Of a DNA stretch of 64,000 nt, positions 34,920-43,897 are shown in pieces. The stretch's first letter is position 1. Each line of letters begins with the position of its first letter. The notes beneath the pieces were generated by a model. That model did not search any database. It saw only the letters and a program-made list of their open reading frames with translations, and was not told the DNA's origin. The translations under genes and the position numbers were made by a program. Source of the stretch: Salegentibacter_A chungangensis (GTDB lineage: Bacteria; Bacteroidota; Bacteroidia; Flavobacteriales; Flavobacteriaceae); the NCBI RefSeq assembly GCF_042678405.1, contig NZ_JBHTLI010000003.1:253903-317902 (forward strand), given 5' to 3'.

Positions 34920-35683
34920 TGATAGAAGTTAAGAATTTACATAAGGCGTTTGAAGGCGAGGAAGTCTTAAAAGGAATTGATTTTAAATTTGAACAGGGAA
35001 AGACTAATCTCATCATCGGACAGTCCGGTTCAGGGAAAAGTGTGCTCTTAAAATGTATGCTGGGCCTATTTAAACCGGAGCAGGGAACTATTAAATATGA
35101 TGAAAAACCATATTCCGAATTCACGGTGGAAGAGCAACGTGAACTTCGCAAAAAGATAGGAATGGTGTTTCAGGGGGGAGCATTATTCGATTCGATGACC
35201 GTTCTTGAAAATGTGATGTTCCCGTTAAGAATGTTCACTAAACAAAAGAAAAGCGAATCTCTCGAGAGGGTACGAGAGGTTTTACAAAGGGTTAATCTGG
35301 AAGGAACCGAAAACAAAATGCCGTCTGAGATCAGCGGGGGAATGCAGAAAAGAGTTTCTATTGCCAGGGCCATTGTAAACCGCCCAAAATATCTTTTTTG
35401 CGATGAGCCTAACTCAGGCCTGGATCCTAAGACAGCAACGGTAATCGATAACCTTATCCAGGAGATCACACACGAGAATAACATCACCACCATCATTATT
35501 ACTCACGATATGAACTCGGTGCTTGAAATTGGCGAAAATATAGCCTTTTTAAGGAATGGGGTGCTTAAATGGAAGGGTACCAAAAATGAGATCTTTAAGA
35601 CCGATGACGAAACGGTAACCGATTTCGTTTATTCTTCCAATCTATTCAGAAAAGTTAGAAAAGCACAACTGCAGGGTCTGTAG
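34919..35683 (+). CDS. mlaF: MlaF-type ABC transporter ATP-binding protein
   Basis: ABC ATPase of 254 aa starting at ATG 34919, which overlaps the mlaE stop. Walker A GQSGSGKS (34-41), signature ISGGMQKRVSIARA, Walker B YLFCDEPNSGLDP and the H-loop ITHDM are all present. Pairs with MlaE for lipid transport across the envelope. The frame is open upstream inside mlaE but that extension has no homology to ABC proteins. It converges on the DUF389 gene with 3 nt between stops. Confidence 0.93.
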   Translation: MIEVKNLHKAFEGEEVLKGIDFKFEQGKTNLIIGQSGSGKSVLLKCMLGLFKPEQGTIKYDEKPYSEFTVEEQRELRKKIGMVFQGGALFDSMTVLENVMFPLRMFTKQKKSESLERVREVLQRVNLEGTENKMPSEISGGMQKRVSIARAIVNRPKYLFCDEPNSGLDPKTATVIDNLIQEITHENNITTIIITHDMNSVLEIGENIAFLRNGVLKWKGTKNEIFKTDDETVTDFVYSSNLFRKVRKAQLQGL

Positions 35684-35686
35684 AGT

Positions 35687-37123
35687 TTAATTTACCGTCT
35701 TTACACTAAGCGTATCCAGCTTCAGCCGTACCCTTAACCAGTTCTCAAATCGCTCCTCCTGCTCGATCCTTTGTTTATTTGAAATACCATCCTGCCAGCT
35801 CACAATAAAGGTCGGAATGGTATCGGTTTCTGAAAAGTTTGTGATGATCTGGTTGGAATACCCTAACTCCTTGATGTTTTCATAATTAATTCTGGCCTCT
35901 GCGCTAAGGTCTTTAAAGGAAAATCCGTCTCCGCGGTATTTAGCAAGTTCATTTTCAAGAAGGGATATCCTGGCATCCTTATTTTCGATTATTGCCTGGT
36001 TCTTTTCATAAAGGTCTTCCAGAATTCCGGTTCTCACCTGCGATGAGAGTGCTGCGATATCTTCATTCTGATCACTCCCCTGGTGAATAATGAGCTGTGA
36101 CTCTTTTAAAGCTTCAACCGAAGCCATTTGCTCTTTCCAGGTCTCTATGGTTCCGCCCGGAACAGGGTTTCCTATAAGGTATACCTCTACGGTTTTTTCG
36201 TTGTAATCACTGGAATATTTCAACATTTCGGTCCCTGAGTAGCGTACGGTTTCGGTAAGGAATTGACGAGCCTTAGACTGAAACACCTGTTTCTGCAGCA
36301 AAAGCGCAAAAAGTATCACACTGGGTATCATCACCACTATCGCTATGGAAGAAGCGATCTGGGCAATCCTTCGGCGTTTTTTACTGTTGGCATACCGCAC
36401 CAGTGGAAAACCCAGAAGCTTTGTAACCACAAAGGTGGAAAGTGCAATAAAAACCGCGTTGATGGAAAAGAGATACAAAGCACCGCCGGCATAGGTAAGG
36501 TTCCCTATAGCCAGCCCATAACCCACCGTGCAAAGCGGGGGCATAAGTGCGGTAGCGATCGCCACCCCAAGAATAACACTTGCAATGGTTCCTTTTTTGG
36601 TCTTCGCAACAATTAGCGCAAGCCCGCCAAAAATAGCCACCAGCACATCAAGAATGGTCGGGTATGTTCTTGCGAGCAATTCGGGAGTTTCTTCTTTAAC
36701 AGGTGAAATTGCAAAGTAAATGTAGGCCGTGAGTACACTAAGCACCACCATTAAAGCAAGGTTGATGAGTGATTTGCGCAGGGTTTCCACATCATTAATA
36801 GCTACAGACATCCCAACCCCCACAATAGGCCCCATTAAGGGCGAAATAAGCATCGCTCCAATAACAACTGCCGTACTACTTACATTAAGGCCAATAGAAG
36901 CCACAAAAATGGAAAATATAAGAATCCAGGCATTATGTCCTTTAAAAGAAATATCTTTCTTCACAGCCTCAAGAGTGGACTCTCTGTCGGTATCGTGACG
37001 GATCTCAAGAAGGTTCCTGACAAATTCTTTCACATTCTGCCATAGACCGCTGGCATTCTTTTTAAGTTCGGCCTTATTATTTTCTTCAATGGCAGATTTC
37101 TCCTTATTAGTATCTTTTTCCAT
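35687..37123 (-). CDS. DUF389 family membrane protein
   Basis: The conserved block at about residues 74-150 (ILIFSIFVASIGLNVSSTAV, VIGAMLISPLMGPIVGVGM) is the DUF389 signature: multiple transmembrane segments (about seven between 70 and 285), with IATALMPPLCTVGYGLAIG as a second block. A charged N-terminal 65 residues and a large C-terminal soluble region (about 285-478) flank the membrane part; the C-terminal region has a coiled-coil-prone stretch (YEKNQAIIENKDARISLLENEL). The function of the family is unknown. Confidence 0.88.
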   Translation of the reverse strand: MEKDTNKEKSAIEENNKAELKKNASGLWQNVKEFVRNLLEIRHDTDRESTLEAVKKDISFKGHNAWILIFSIFVASIGLNVSSTAVVIGAMLISPLMGPIVGVGMSVAINDVETLRKSLINLALMVVLSVLTAYIYFAISPVKEETPELLARTYPTILDVLVAIFGGLALIVAKTKKGTIASVILGVAIATALMPPLCTVGYGLAIGNLTYAGGALYLFSINAVFIALSTFVVTKLLGFPLVRYANSKKRRRIAQIASSIAIVVMIPSVILFALLLQKQVFQSKARQFLTETVRYSGTEMLKYSSDYNEKTVEVYLIGNPVPGGTIETWKEQMASVEALKESQLIIHQGSDQNEDIAALSSQVRTGILEDLYEKNQAIIENKDARISLLENELAKYRGDGFSFKDLSAEARINYENIKELGYSNQIITNFSETDTIPTFIVSWQDGISNKQRIEQEERFENWLRVRLKLDTLSVKTVN

Positions 37124-37126
37124 ATT

Positions 37127-38206
37127 TTAACCGAGGTATTCTCCAAAATCCTCCATCACCTTCTCCCTTATTTTTTTTATATCCTGCTCCTTGCTCTTAG
37201 GAACCACAAGCAGAACCTTTTCACTTTCTACCACTATATAATCCTTAAGTCCTTCCAGAACCACAATTTTACTTCCTTCGGTCCTTACGATGTTTCCTGA
37301 AGACTCTATAGGCAACAGTTTGCAATTGATCATAGTGTTTTGTCCCTCATCCTGTGGCAGTTCATCCTGCAATGAACCCCAGGTCCCAAGGTCATTCCAG
37401 TTAAAATCGGCAGGGATCACATAAACACTATCCGAATTTTCCATAATTCCGTAGTCTATAGATATATTATCGGCAAGACCATAATTCTCTTCAAGAAACT
37501 CCTTCTCCCCGTCTTTATTCCAGAAATCCTCACCTTTATTAAAAAGCCTAAGCATCTCCGGCAGGTACTGGTCAAAACTTTCTATTATAAACCTGGCACT
37601 CCAGACAAAGATCCCTGCATTCCAGACGTAATTTCCTTCCTCAATGAATTCCTTCGCCTTTTCGAACTTAGGTTTTTCTGTAAATTTAATCACCGGCTTC
37701 ACCTTCCCTTCACTCCCCTTATCATACTTTATATAACCATAGCCGGTATTGGGGAAGGTGGGTTCGATTCCAAGAGTCAAAAGTTTATCTTCCTTTTCTA
37801 CTTCATCAAAAGCCTGCTGAAGATTTTCACTGAATTTATCCTCCTCCTGGATCCAGTGATCGCTGGGTGCTACCACCATCAAGGCATCCTTGTTCTTCTC
37901 CTTAATCTTGAGTGCTCCCAGAAGTATACTGGGCGCCGTATTTCTCATTGCAGGCTCAGCTACTATCTGCTCTTCATCTATCTTCGGAAGCTGTTTTTTT
38001 ACGATTTCGGTGTAATTTTTATGGGTAAGAATATAAATATTCTCCTTAGGGATCATTTTAGCCAGCCTGAAAAATGTGGTCTGAAGCAGGGTAGACCCAG
38101 AACCAAGAATATCCTGAAACTGCTTAGGGTACCCGGCGGTGCTGACAGGCCAAAACCTGGATCCGACACCTCCTGCCATTAAGATTGCATAATAATTCTT
38201 GTTCAT
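37127..38206 (-). CDS. manC: Mannose-1-phosphate guanylyltransferase
   Basis: Forms GDP-mannose from GTP and mannose-1-phosphate, feeding fucose, mannose and polysaccharide precursors. N-terminal nucleotidyltransferase signature LMAGGVGSRFWPVST, then VAEPAMRNTAPSI, VAPSDHWI, FTEKP and WNAGIFVW are typical of the family. Single-domain form (359 aa), lacking the C-terminal cupin isomerase domain of bifunctional enzymes. It lies 7 nt downstream of the SprT-like gene and 3 nt upstream of the DUF389 gene on the same strand, so probable operon. Confidence 0.93.
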   Translation of the reverse strand: MNKNYYAILMAGGVGSRFWPVSTAGYPKQFQDILGSGSTLLQTTFFRLAKMIPKENIYILTHKNYTEIVKKQLPKIDEEQIVAEPAMRNTAPSILLGALKIKEKNKDALMVVAPSDHWIQEEDKFSENLQQAFDEVEKEDKLLTLGIEPTFPNTGYGYIKYDKGSEGKVKPVIKFTEKPKFEKAKEFIEEGNYVWNAGIFVWSARFIIESFDQYLPEMLRLFNKGEDFWNKDGEKEFLEENYGLADNISIDYGIMENSDSVYVIPADFNWNDLGTWGSLQDELPQDEGQNTMINCKLLPIESSGNIVRTEGSKIVVLEGLKDYIVVESEKVLLVVPKSKEQDIKKIREKVMEDFGEYLG

Positions 38207-38213
38207 TATTCCT

Positions 38214-38813
38214 CTAGGTTTTAATAAGCTCTACTTCAGCATTTGGCTGAAATAGGTAAATCCTGCCACTGTCTACTTCAAGACATTCGTAACGTTTTAT
38301 CTTTTTCGGGCCTTTCTTAAAGACCTTCCCATTGTATATTCTAAAGATACCCCCGTGAGGAATCTCAAAAACGTAATTCTTTCCGTTATCCGGATCATAA
38401 CTCTTCAACGCCACCGAAAGCCTTGCATCGGTATCACTGCTCGCCCGCGGATTCCGGAAATGGGCTGCGATCACTGGCAGCAGTTGATTCGGAAATATTT
38501 CGGGTCTGATAAAAGGCAGCATCAGGTTCCTGAACGTATGTTTCCATTCTGCACCGTGCGGCTTGATGGTTCTGCCGAACTTCTCGAAAGCTACCAGGTG
38601 TGCAATTTCGTGCACCAAAGTTATTAAAAACCTGTATTTATTGAGGTTCGCATTTACAGTTATCTGCTGGGAGCCATCCGGCATCCTGCGATAATCCCCG
38701 TGCCTGGTCTTTCGTTCGTTCACGATCTTAAGGTGAACATTATTTTTCTTTATAAGTAACAGCACCGGAGGGACCGCGTGACTTGGTAAATATTTTTCGA
38801 GGATCCTGTCCAT
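38214..38813 (-). CDS. SprT-like zinc metalloprotease-fold protein
   Basis: HExxH motif in LVHEIAHLVAFEKFG (His68, Glu69, His72) with a candidate third ligand in PHGAEWKHTF (His86), as in SprT/Spartan-like proteins. 199 aa; no signal peptide, so cytosolic. The C-terminal 60 residues resemble the small extra domain of SprT family proteins but no zinc-ribbon cysteines are seen except Cys near 183 (YECLEVD). Biological role in bacteria is unclear. Confidence 0.82.
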   Translation of the reverse strand: MDRILEKYLPSHAVPPVLLLIKKNNVHLKIVNERKTRHGDYRRMPDGSQQITVNANLNKYRFLITLVHEIAHLVAFEKFGRTIKPHGAEWKHTFRNLMLPFIRPEIFPNQLLPVIAAHFRNPRASSDTDARLSVALKSYDPDNGKNYVFEIPHGGIFRIYNGKVFKKGPKKIKRYECLEVDSGRIYLFQPNAEVELIKT

Positions 38814-38818
38814 TCTGA

Positions 38819-39499
38819 TCAGGGAGTACTGTTGGAAACCTGCAACAGCTTTCCGTTGTAAAAGCTATTCCCGGTTAGGCTGAATTCAAAGATATAATCG
38901 GCCATTTCCTTTGCTGAGATCGGTGCCTGGTAGCCGGGAAAAGCTTCTTCCAGCATTTCGGTCTGCACAGCCCCCAGGGCAAGCACATTAAATGACGGAC
39001 CGGTTTCCTTATACTCTTCTGCCAGCAATTCAGTGAGGGTGATAACAGCTCCTTTACTCGAACTATAAGCCGAAAGTCCTGCGAACTTCATACTGCCCTG
39101 AACACCTCCCATACTGCTTACAGTGACCACGTGGCCATTTTTATCCATAAAAGGGATAAGCTTTTGGGTTACCCCCACTACGCCGTATACGTTAGTCTTA
39201 TAAACATTCTCGAACTCTTCCAAAGAAGTATCGGCAAAAGGCTTATTTAAAAGAGCTCCTGCATTATTAATAAGAACATCTACCTGGTCCCAGTTGGAGG
39301 ATATAAAATCTGTTACTTTTTTAAGATCTTCCGGCTTTGTAATATCACAGGATAAACTTTCAACATTTTCAAGTTCCAGTTCAGAAACCGGACCTGCATT
39401 TCTGGATAAAGCGAGGACGTTATGCCCTTCTTTTGCAAAAACGGACACCAGTTCAAGACCAATCCCTCTGCTTGTTCCTGTGATTACTATATTCTTCAT
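38819..39499 (-). CDS. Short-chain dehydrogenase/reductase
   Basis: Rossmann-fold oxidoreductase with GTSRGIG (cofactor glycine motif), NNAG, VTVSSMGG (active-site Ser) and YSSSKGA (Tyr-x3-Lys) in the classical SDR order. 226 aa. Substrate cannot be inferred. Its start codon coincides with the last nucleotide of the upstream M28 peptidase gene, so the pair is coupled; the SprT-like gene follows 5 nt later. Confidence 0.9.
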   Translation of the reverse strand: MKNIVITGTSRGIGLELVSVFAKEGHNVLALSRNAGPVSELELENVESLSCDITKPEDLKKVTDFISSNWDQVDVLINNAGALLNKPFADTSLEEFENVYKTNVYGVVGVTQKLIPFMDKNGHVVTVSSMGGVQGSMKFAGLSAYSSSKGAVITLTELLAEEYKETGPSFNVLALGAVQTEMLEEAFPGYQAPISAKEMADYIFEFSLTGNSFYNGKLLQVSNSTP

Positions 39500-40485
39500 T
39501 ATTGGTTCAGTTTAATTTCTCTTTCCACGGTCTGGCTCATTTTGAGCAAACCAGGATAAATATTTTCAATAAGCCCGGCCATATGAGCTGTATCAAGTCC
39601 TGATGCTTCATCAGAAACATGGTGATAATAATCGTAATTTGTAAAATCGAAAGTGCTTATGGTCTGGGCAGGTACCTGGAATGCTTCATAAAAAGGATGG
39701 TTATCACTACGGAAAAACAACTTATACTCCTTCGCTTTCGGTAACATTCCCAAAACTTCAGCACCGGAATACTCATTGAATTTTCCGGCCATATTCGATT
39801 TTTCGTAACCAGTAATATAAGCCTGATAAGGCTTATCCTGCATAGGCACACCTATCATTTCCAGGTTGAACATCGTATAAAGGTCAAGCTCTTGCTCCTT
39901 TAACTTTTCAGCAATATGTTTAGAACCCAGCAGGCCTTTCTCTTCCGCAGAGAACAAAATGAACAGCACACTCCTTTTATTCTCGTTAGTTTTGGCGAAT
40001 TTCCTGGCCAGTTCCAAAACAGCAACCGTACCGGCAGCATTATCATTAGCTCCGTTGGCAATCACATCTCCTTCCACTTCTCTTCCGTTGCCAATATGAT
40101 CATAATGAGCACCAATAATGATGAATTCATCCTTAAGCTCAGGATCGTTGCCCTCGACCATTCCAACCACATTATATGCTGCTGTCCCCTTTACGGTAAA
40201 AGAATCGCGGTAGGTTTCAAAATAAGGTTTCACCCCGCTCTCCTTAAATACATTCTCGATATAAACCGCGGCTTTTTCAATTCCCTCACTTCCGGTTTCC
40301 CTCCCGGAAAGTTCGTCTGAAGCAAGATAATGAAGGCTTTTAGAAACCTCTTCCTGTGAGACCAAGGCCTCCTTATTCTGAGAATATTGATCTGTTTTTT
40401 CTTCAGTACCGTTCTGGGCCGTTACAGTAATTGATCCGCAAAGAATTACAGCCGAAAATCCAAGTTTTAAAATGCTATTTCTCAT
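39499..40485 (-). CDS. Exported M28 family aminopeptidase
   Basis: I choose ATG 40485 (328 aa) because it begins a signal peptide (MRNSILKLGFSAVILCGS..TAQ); an ATG nine codons upstream (40512) overlaps the pdhC terminator. Metal-binding blocks are IIGAHYDHIG (His/Asp), GANDNAAGTV (Asp) and LFSAEEKGLLGS (Glu-Glu), plus a late His in YHHVSDE, matching M28 zinc peptidases. Likely periplasmic or surface aminopeptidase. A TATCTTTA box (40491-40498, minus strand) lies 5 nt before the ATG. Confidence 0.9.
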   Translation of the reverse strand: MRNSILKLGFSAVILCGSITVTAQNGTEEKTDQYSQNKEALVSQEEVSKSLHYLASDELSGRETGSEGIEKAAVYIENVFKESGVKPYFETYRDSFTVKGTAAYNVVGMVEGNDPELKDEFIIIGAHYDHIGNGREVEGDVIANGANDNAAGTVAVLELARKFAKTNENKRSVLFILFSAEEKGLLGSKHIAEKLKEQELDLYTMFNLEMIGVPMQDKPYQAYITGYEKSNMAGKFNEYSGAEVLGMLPKAKEYKLFFRSDNHPFYEAFQVPAQTISTFDFTNYDYYHHVSDEASGLDTAHMAGLIENIYPGLLKMSQTVEREIKLNQ

Positions 40486-40498
40486 ACGGCTAAAGATA

Positions 40499-40526
40499 AA
40501 AAAATCCCGCAAGAATGCGGGATTTT
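40499..40526 (-). terminator. Terminator after pdhC (minus strand)
   Basis: Stem AAAATCCCGC / GCGGGATTTT with a 6-nt loop. On the minus strand the downstream arm runs into a T tract, so it ends the pdhA-pdhC transcript just before the M28 gene promoter. Confidence 0.88.
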
Positions 40527-40551
40527 GAGTTGCTTTATCCTGTGCTTCAAC

Positions 40552-42213
40552 TTATGCAAGCATAGTCACAGGGTTCTCTATATAAGTTCTCAGCGTTTCA
40601 AGGAATGCCGCTCCGGTTGCACCGTCTACAGTCCGGTGGTCACAGGCCAGCGTAACCTTCATAGTATGACCTACTACGATCTCTCCATTCTTCACTACAG
40701 GTTTTTCAACTATAGTTCCTACAGAAAGGATCGCGGAATTCGGCTGATTTATGATACTTGTAAATTCAGTAATTCCGAACATTCCAAGGTTAGATACTGT
40801 AAAGGTACTTCCTTCCATCTCATTTGGCTGAAGTTTCTTGTTCCTTGCTTTTCCGGCAAGACCTTTCACATTTCCTCCAATCTGGGTAAGCGACATCTGG
40901 TCGGCAAACCTGAGCACAGGCACCAACAGACCTTCTTCTACAGCTACCGCAACACCCATATGTATATGTTTGGCGATCTTGGTAGTCTCTCCGGTCCACT
41001 GACTGTTTACCTGAGGGTGTTTGCGCAATGCCATAGCACTGGCTTTAATAACCATATCGTTGAAAGATACCTTAATGTCAGGCATTTCATTGATCTGCTT
41101 ACGGGAAGCCATCGCATTTTCCATATCTATCTCTATAGTAAGATAGTAATGTGGCGCGTTGAATTTAGATTCTCCTAAACGACGAGCAATGGTCTTACGC
41201 ATTTGAGAATTCTTAACCTCCTCAAAACTTTCTTCTCCCGCAGGCACATATGGCTGAGGCTGAGCAGCAGCTTTTTCTTCCTGTGGAGCTTCAGCGCCTT
41301 TAGCCGGCTGTTCTGAAGGCTGGTAAGACTCTATATCTTTCTTAACGATTCTGCCATTCTCTCCGCTACCATCAACATCCGCCAGATCGATTCCTTTCTC
41401 TTCAGCCATTTTCTTGGCTAAAGGAGAAGCGAATATACGTCCGCCATCTTTCTTAGTCTGAGATTTTTCCGGAGTTCCGGCTTTATCATCGGTTTTTTTA
41501 TCTTCCTTTTTATCTGAAGACTTCTCTTCCTTCTCAGAGGATTTTTTCTTGGACTTTCCTTCAACATTAATTCCGGAAACATCGGTACCCTCAGGGCCGA
41601 TTATAGCAAGAAGACTGTCTACCTTGGCAGTCTCTCCTTCCTGAATTCCGATCTTAAGCAGGGTTCCGTCGTAGAAGGATTCAAATTCCATCGTGGCCTT
41701 ATCGGTCTCGATCTCGGCAAGAATATCTCCTTCTTCTACTTTATCGCCTTCTTTCTTGATCCAGCTGGCAACGGTCCCTTCTTCCATTGTATCACTAAGA
41801 CGTGGCATAGTGATGATCTCTACTCCCTCAGGAATTTCACCATCATCGCTATCTTCACTCTCCTCTTCCTGGGAAGCTGAACTGGCTTCTTCCTTATCTT
41901 TCTTCTCTTCGTTATCGTCAGACTTATCATCAGAAGATTTACCACCTTCTTTGATAAGGTCCGAAATATCTTCGCCTTCTTCCCCAATTATAGCCAGAAG
42001 CGTATCTACCGGAGCGGTCTCCCCTTCTTCTATCCCAATATGAAGCAATGTACCTTCATAAAAAGACTCAAATTCCATTGTGGCCTTATCGGTCTCGATC
42101 TCGGCCAGGATATCTCCTTCTTCTACTTTATCGCCTTTTTTCTTCAACCACTTCGCTACCACTCCTTCTTCCATAGTGTCGCTCAAGCGCGGCATATTAA
42201 TTACTTCTGCCAT
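40552..42213 (-). CDS. pdhC: Pyruvate dehydrogenase complex dihydrolipoamide acetyltransferase (E2)
   Basis: E2 core of the pyruvate dehydrogenase complex. Two N-terminal lipoyl domains carry the lipoylated Lys in ETDKATMEF (Lys43 and Lys172), each followed by acidic/Ser-Lys-rich linkers. A peripheral subunit-binding domain (IFASPLAKKMAEEKGIDL) follows, and then the acyltransferase domain with active-site DHRTVDG. Length 553 aa. The two lipoyl domains are almost identical even at DNA level over about 65 bp (41680-41750 and 42071-42138). It is 3 nt downstream of pdhA; the E1-beta gene (pdhB) is not here. Confidence 0.96.
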   Translation of the reverse strand: MAEVINMPRLSDTMEEGVVAKWLKKKGDKVEEGDILAEIETDKATMEFESFYEGTLLHIGIEEGETAPVDTLLAIIGEEGEDISDLIKEGGKSSDDKSDDNEEKKDKEEASSASQEEESEDSDDGEIPEGVEIITMPRLSDTMEEGTVASWIKKEGDKVEEGDILAEIETDKATMEFESFYDGTLLKIGIQEGETAKVDSLLAIIGPEGTDVSGINVEGKSKKKSSEKEEKSSDKKEDKKTDDKAGTPEKSQTKKDGGRIFASPLAKKMAEEKGIDLADVDGSGENGRIVKKDIESYQPSEQPAKGAEAPQEEKAAAQPQPYVPAGEESFEEVKNSQMRKTIARRLGESKFNAPHYYLTIEIDMENAMASRKQINEMPDIKVSFNDMVIKASAMALRKHPQVNSQWTGETTKIAKHIHMGVAVAVEEGLLVPVLRFADQMSLTQIGGNVKGLAGKARNKKLQPNEMEGSTFTVSNLGMFGITEFTSIINQPNSAILSVGTIVEKPVVKNGEIVVGHTMKVTLACDHRTVDGATGAAFLETLRTYIENPVTMLA

Positions 42214-42216
42214 AAT

Positions 42217-43218
42217 CTATTCTGGTTTATGTGATAAAAACGGGTAGTTCTCTTGTTCGTATACCACATCGTACATAACGCTCTTTTCCGGCCAGTCAGA
42301 TTCTTCAGCGAACTTCTCGCACTCTGACACTCTTTCTTTCACACGTTTGTCGATGGCTTTAATCTCTTTATCTGAAGCATACTTCTTCTCCTTAATAATA
42401 TCCTTAACCTTGGTGATAGGGTCAAGTTTCTGATACTCCGCCACTTCATCTTTGGTTCTGTACTTTTGAGCATCACTCATAGAGTGACCCCTGTAACGGT
42501 ACGTCTTCAATTCAAGGAAAGTAGGTCCATCCCCTTTTCTTGCTCTCTTCATAGCCTCGTCTAAAGCTTCGGCTACCTTCTCAGGATCCATAGCATCTAC
42601 AGGCGCGCAAGGAATATCATAACCGTTACCCAGCTTATAGATATCTGTACCTTTAGAAGTACGGGCTACAGAAGTTCCCATAGCATAACCGTTATTCTCT
42701 ACACAAAATACCACAGGCAGGTTCCACTTAACCGCCATATTCAGCGTTTCGTGTAGTGATCCCTGACGTACAGCACCATCTCCCATAAAGGTAAGTGTTA
42801 CTGAATCTCTTTTGTGGTACTTATCGGCAAAAGCAATCCCGGCTCCAAGAGGGATTTGCCCTCCTACAATACCGTGACCTCCATAAAACCTGTGCTCTTT
42901 AGAAAATATATGCATAGATCCACCAAGACCCTGCGAGGTACCTGTGCCTTTCCCATACAACTCAGCCATAACTTTCTTAGGATCTACTCCCATACCAATT
43001 GGCTGCACGTGATTTCTGTAAGCAGTAATCATTCGGTCTTTCTCCAGGTCCATTACATGCAAGGCACCGGCAAGAATCGCTTCTTGTCCGTTGTAAAGAT
43101 GTAGGAATCCTCTAACTTTCTGCTGAATATAAACCTGTGCAAGTTTATCTTCAAACTTACGCCAGAACAGCATATCCTCGTACCACTTCAAGTAGGTGGC
43201 TTTTGTAACTTTCTTCAT
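42217..43218 (-). CDS. pdhA: Pyruvate dehydrogenase E1 component subunit alpha
   Basis: Thiamine-diphosphate-dependent E1 alpha subunit with the conserved GMGVDPKKVMAELYGKGTGTS region, MHIFSKEHRFYGGHGIVGGQ, TDP motif GDGAVRQGSLHETLNMA ... ENNGYAMGT, and phosphorylation-loop-like YRYRGHSMSDAQKYRTK. 333 aa is normal. It needs a beta subunit encoded elsewhere. The gene has its own TATTTTTG promoter box and leads a pdhA-pdhC operon. Confidence 0.96.
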   Translation of the reverse strand: MKKVTKATYLKWYEDMLFWRKFEDKLAQVYIQQKVRGFLHLYNGQEAILAGALHVMDLEKDRMITAYRNHVQPIGMGVDPKKVMAELYGKGTGTSQGLGGSMHIFSKEHRFYGGHGIVGGQIPLGAGIAFADKYHKRDSVTLTFMGDGAVRQGSLHETLNMAVKWNLPVVFCVENNGYAMGTSVARTSKGTDIYKLGNGYDIPCAPVDAMDPEKVAEALDEAMKRARKGDGPTFLELKTYRYRGHSMSDAQKYRTKDEVAEYQKLDPITKVKDIIKEKKYASDKEIKAIDKRVKERVSECEKFAEESDWPEKSVMYDVVYEQENYPFLSHKPE

Positions 43219-43266
43219 TTAACTAAATATTTTAGGCTAGACAGATAGGTTTTGCCAAGCGGATAA

Positions 43267-43274
43267 CAAAAATA
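43267..43274 (-). promoter_or_regulatory. -7 box (TATTTTTG) of pdhA-pdhC
   Basis: Exact TAnnTTTG match on the minus strand, 48 nt before the pdhA ATG; a TTTT sits 19 nt upstream in the -33 position. The leader between is AT-rich and unstructured. Confidence 0.5.
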
Positions 43275-43327
43275 CTATTTTAAGTAAGAATGGAAAACAG
43301 TTTTATCCCAAAAAAATCACGAAAACG

Positions 43328-43810
43328 TTATAAACAGGAGTTATCAAAAATAAGCGGAAGTAAATCTTTAATAGAATCAGACTTCACCACCTTGCCGGAC
43401 TCTCCCATAAAATAGATAGCGATAGCATCCTGCTGTTTCACTTCATATTCTGCAATTGCCTGTCTGCAGGCTCCGCAGGGAGGAATTGGAGTAACTACCT
43501 TATGATTAAGAGATTTTGCAGAAATTGCGATCTTTTTGATCTTTTCATTCGGATACCTTGCCCCGGCAAAATAAATGGCGGTCCTCTCAGCACAAAGGCC
43601 GGAAGGATATGATGCGTTTTCCTGATTACTGCCTATCACCACTTCTCCGTTTTCCATAAGTATGGCCGCGCCAACCTGGAATTTTGAATATGGTGCATAA
43701 GCATTGTCCCGGGCGTCAAAGGCCTGCTTCATAAGATCCTGGACATCTTCATTAAGCTCTTCTGTAGAGTCATAAATTTCCAGCCTTGAAGTTATTGTTA
43801 ATGGCTTCAT
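43328..43810 (-). CDS. cdd: Cytidine deaminase
   Basis: Zinc-dependent deaminase converting cytidine/deoxycytidine to uridine/deoxyuridine. Zinc ligands in GLCAERTAI (Cys73, Glu75 as the proton shuttle) and PPCGACRQ (Cys112, Cys115); YSKFQVGAAI and GSNQENASYPSGL match the family. 160 aa, the small tetrameric class. Between porV and pdhA on the same strand; separated from each by about 90-110 nt. Confidence 0.95.
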   Translation of the reverse strand: MKPLTITSRLEIYDSTEELNEDVQDLMKQAFDARDNAYAPYSKFQVGAAILMENGEVVIGSNQENASYPSGLCAERTAIYFAGARYPNEKIKKIAISAKSLNHKVVTPIPPCGACRQAIAEYEVKQQDAIAIYFMGESGKVVKSDSIKDLLPLIFDNSCL

Positions 43811-43897
43811 ATAGTTATATTGAAAAAGAGGGATGCAATAATAAGGAAAAATTACATTCAGCTACTCTTTTTCCCGGGTGATAATTCACGCAGTCTG

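Noticed and set aside
40525..41178. 217-codon plus-strand open frame across pdhC
   Set aside because: Lies antisense to the conserved acyltransferase domain; no domain of its own.
40552..43218. Absence of pdhB beside pdhA/pdhC as an anomaly
   Set aside because: In many Flavobacteriia the E1-beta gene is located elsewhere, so this is expected.
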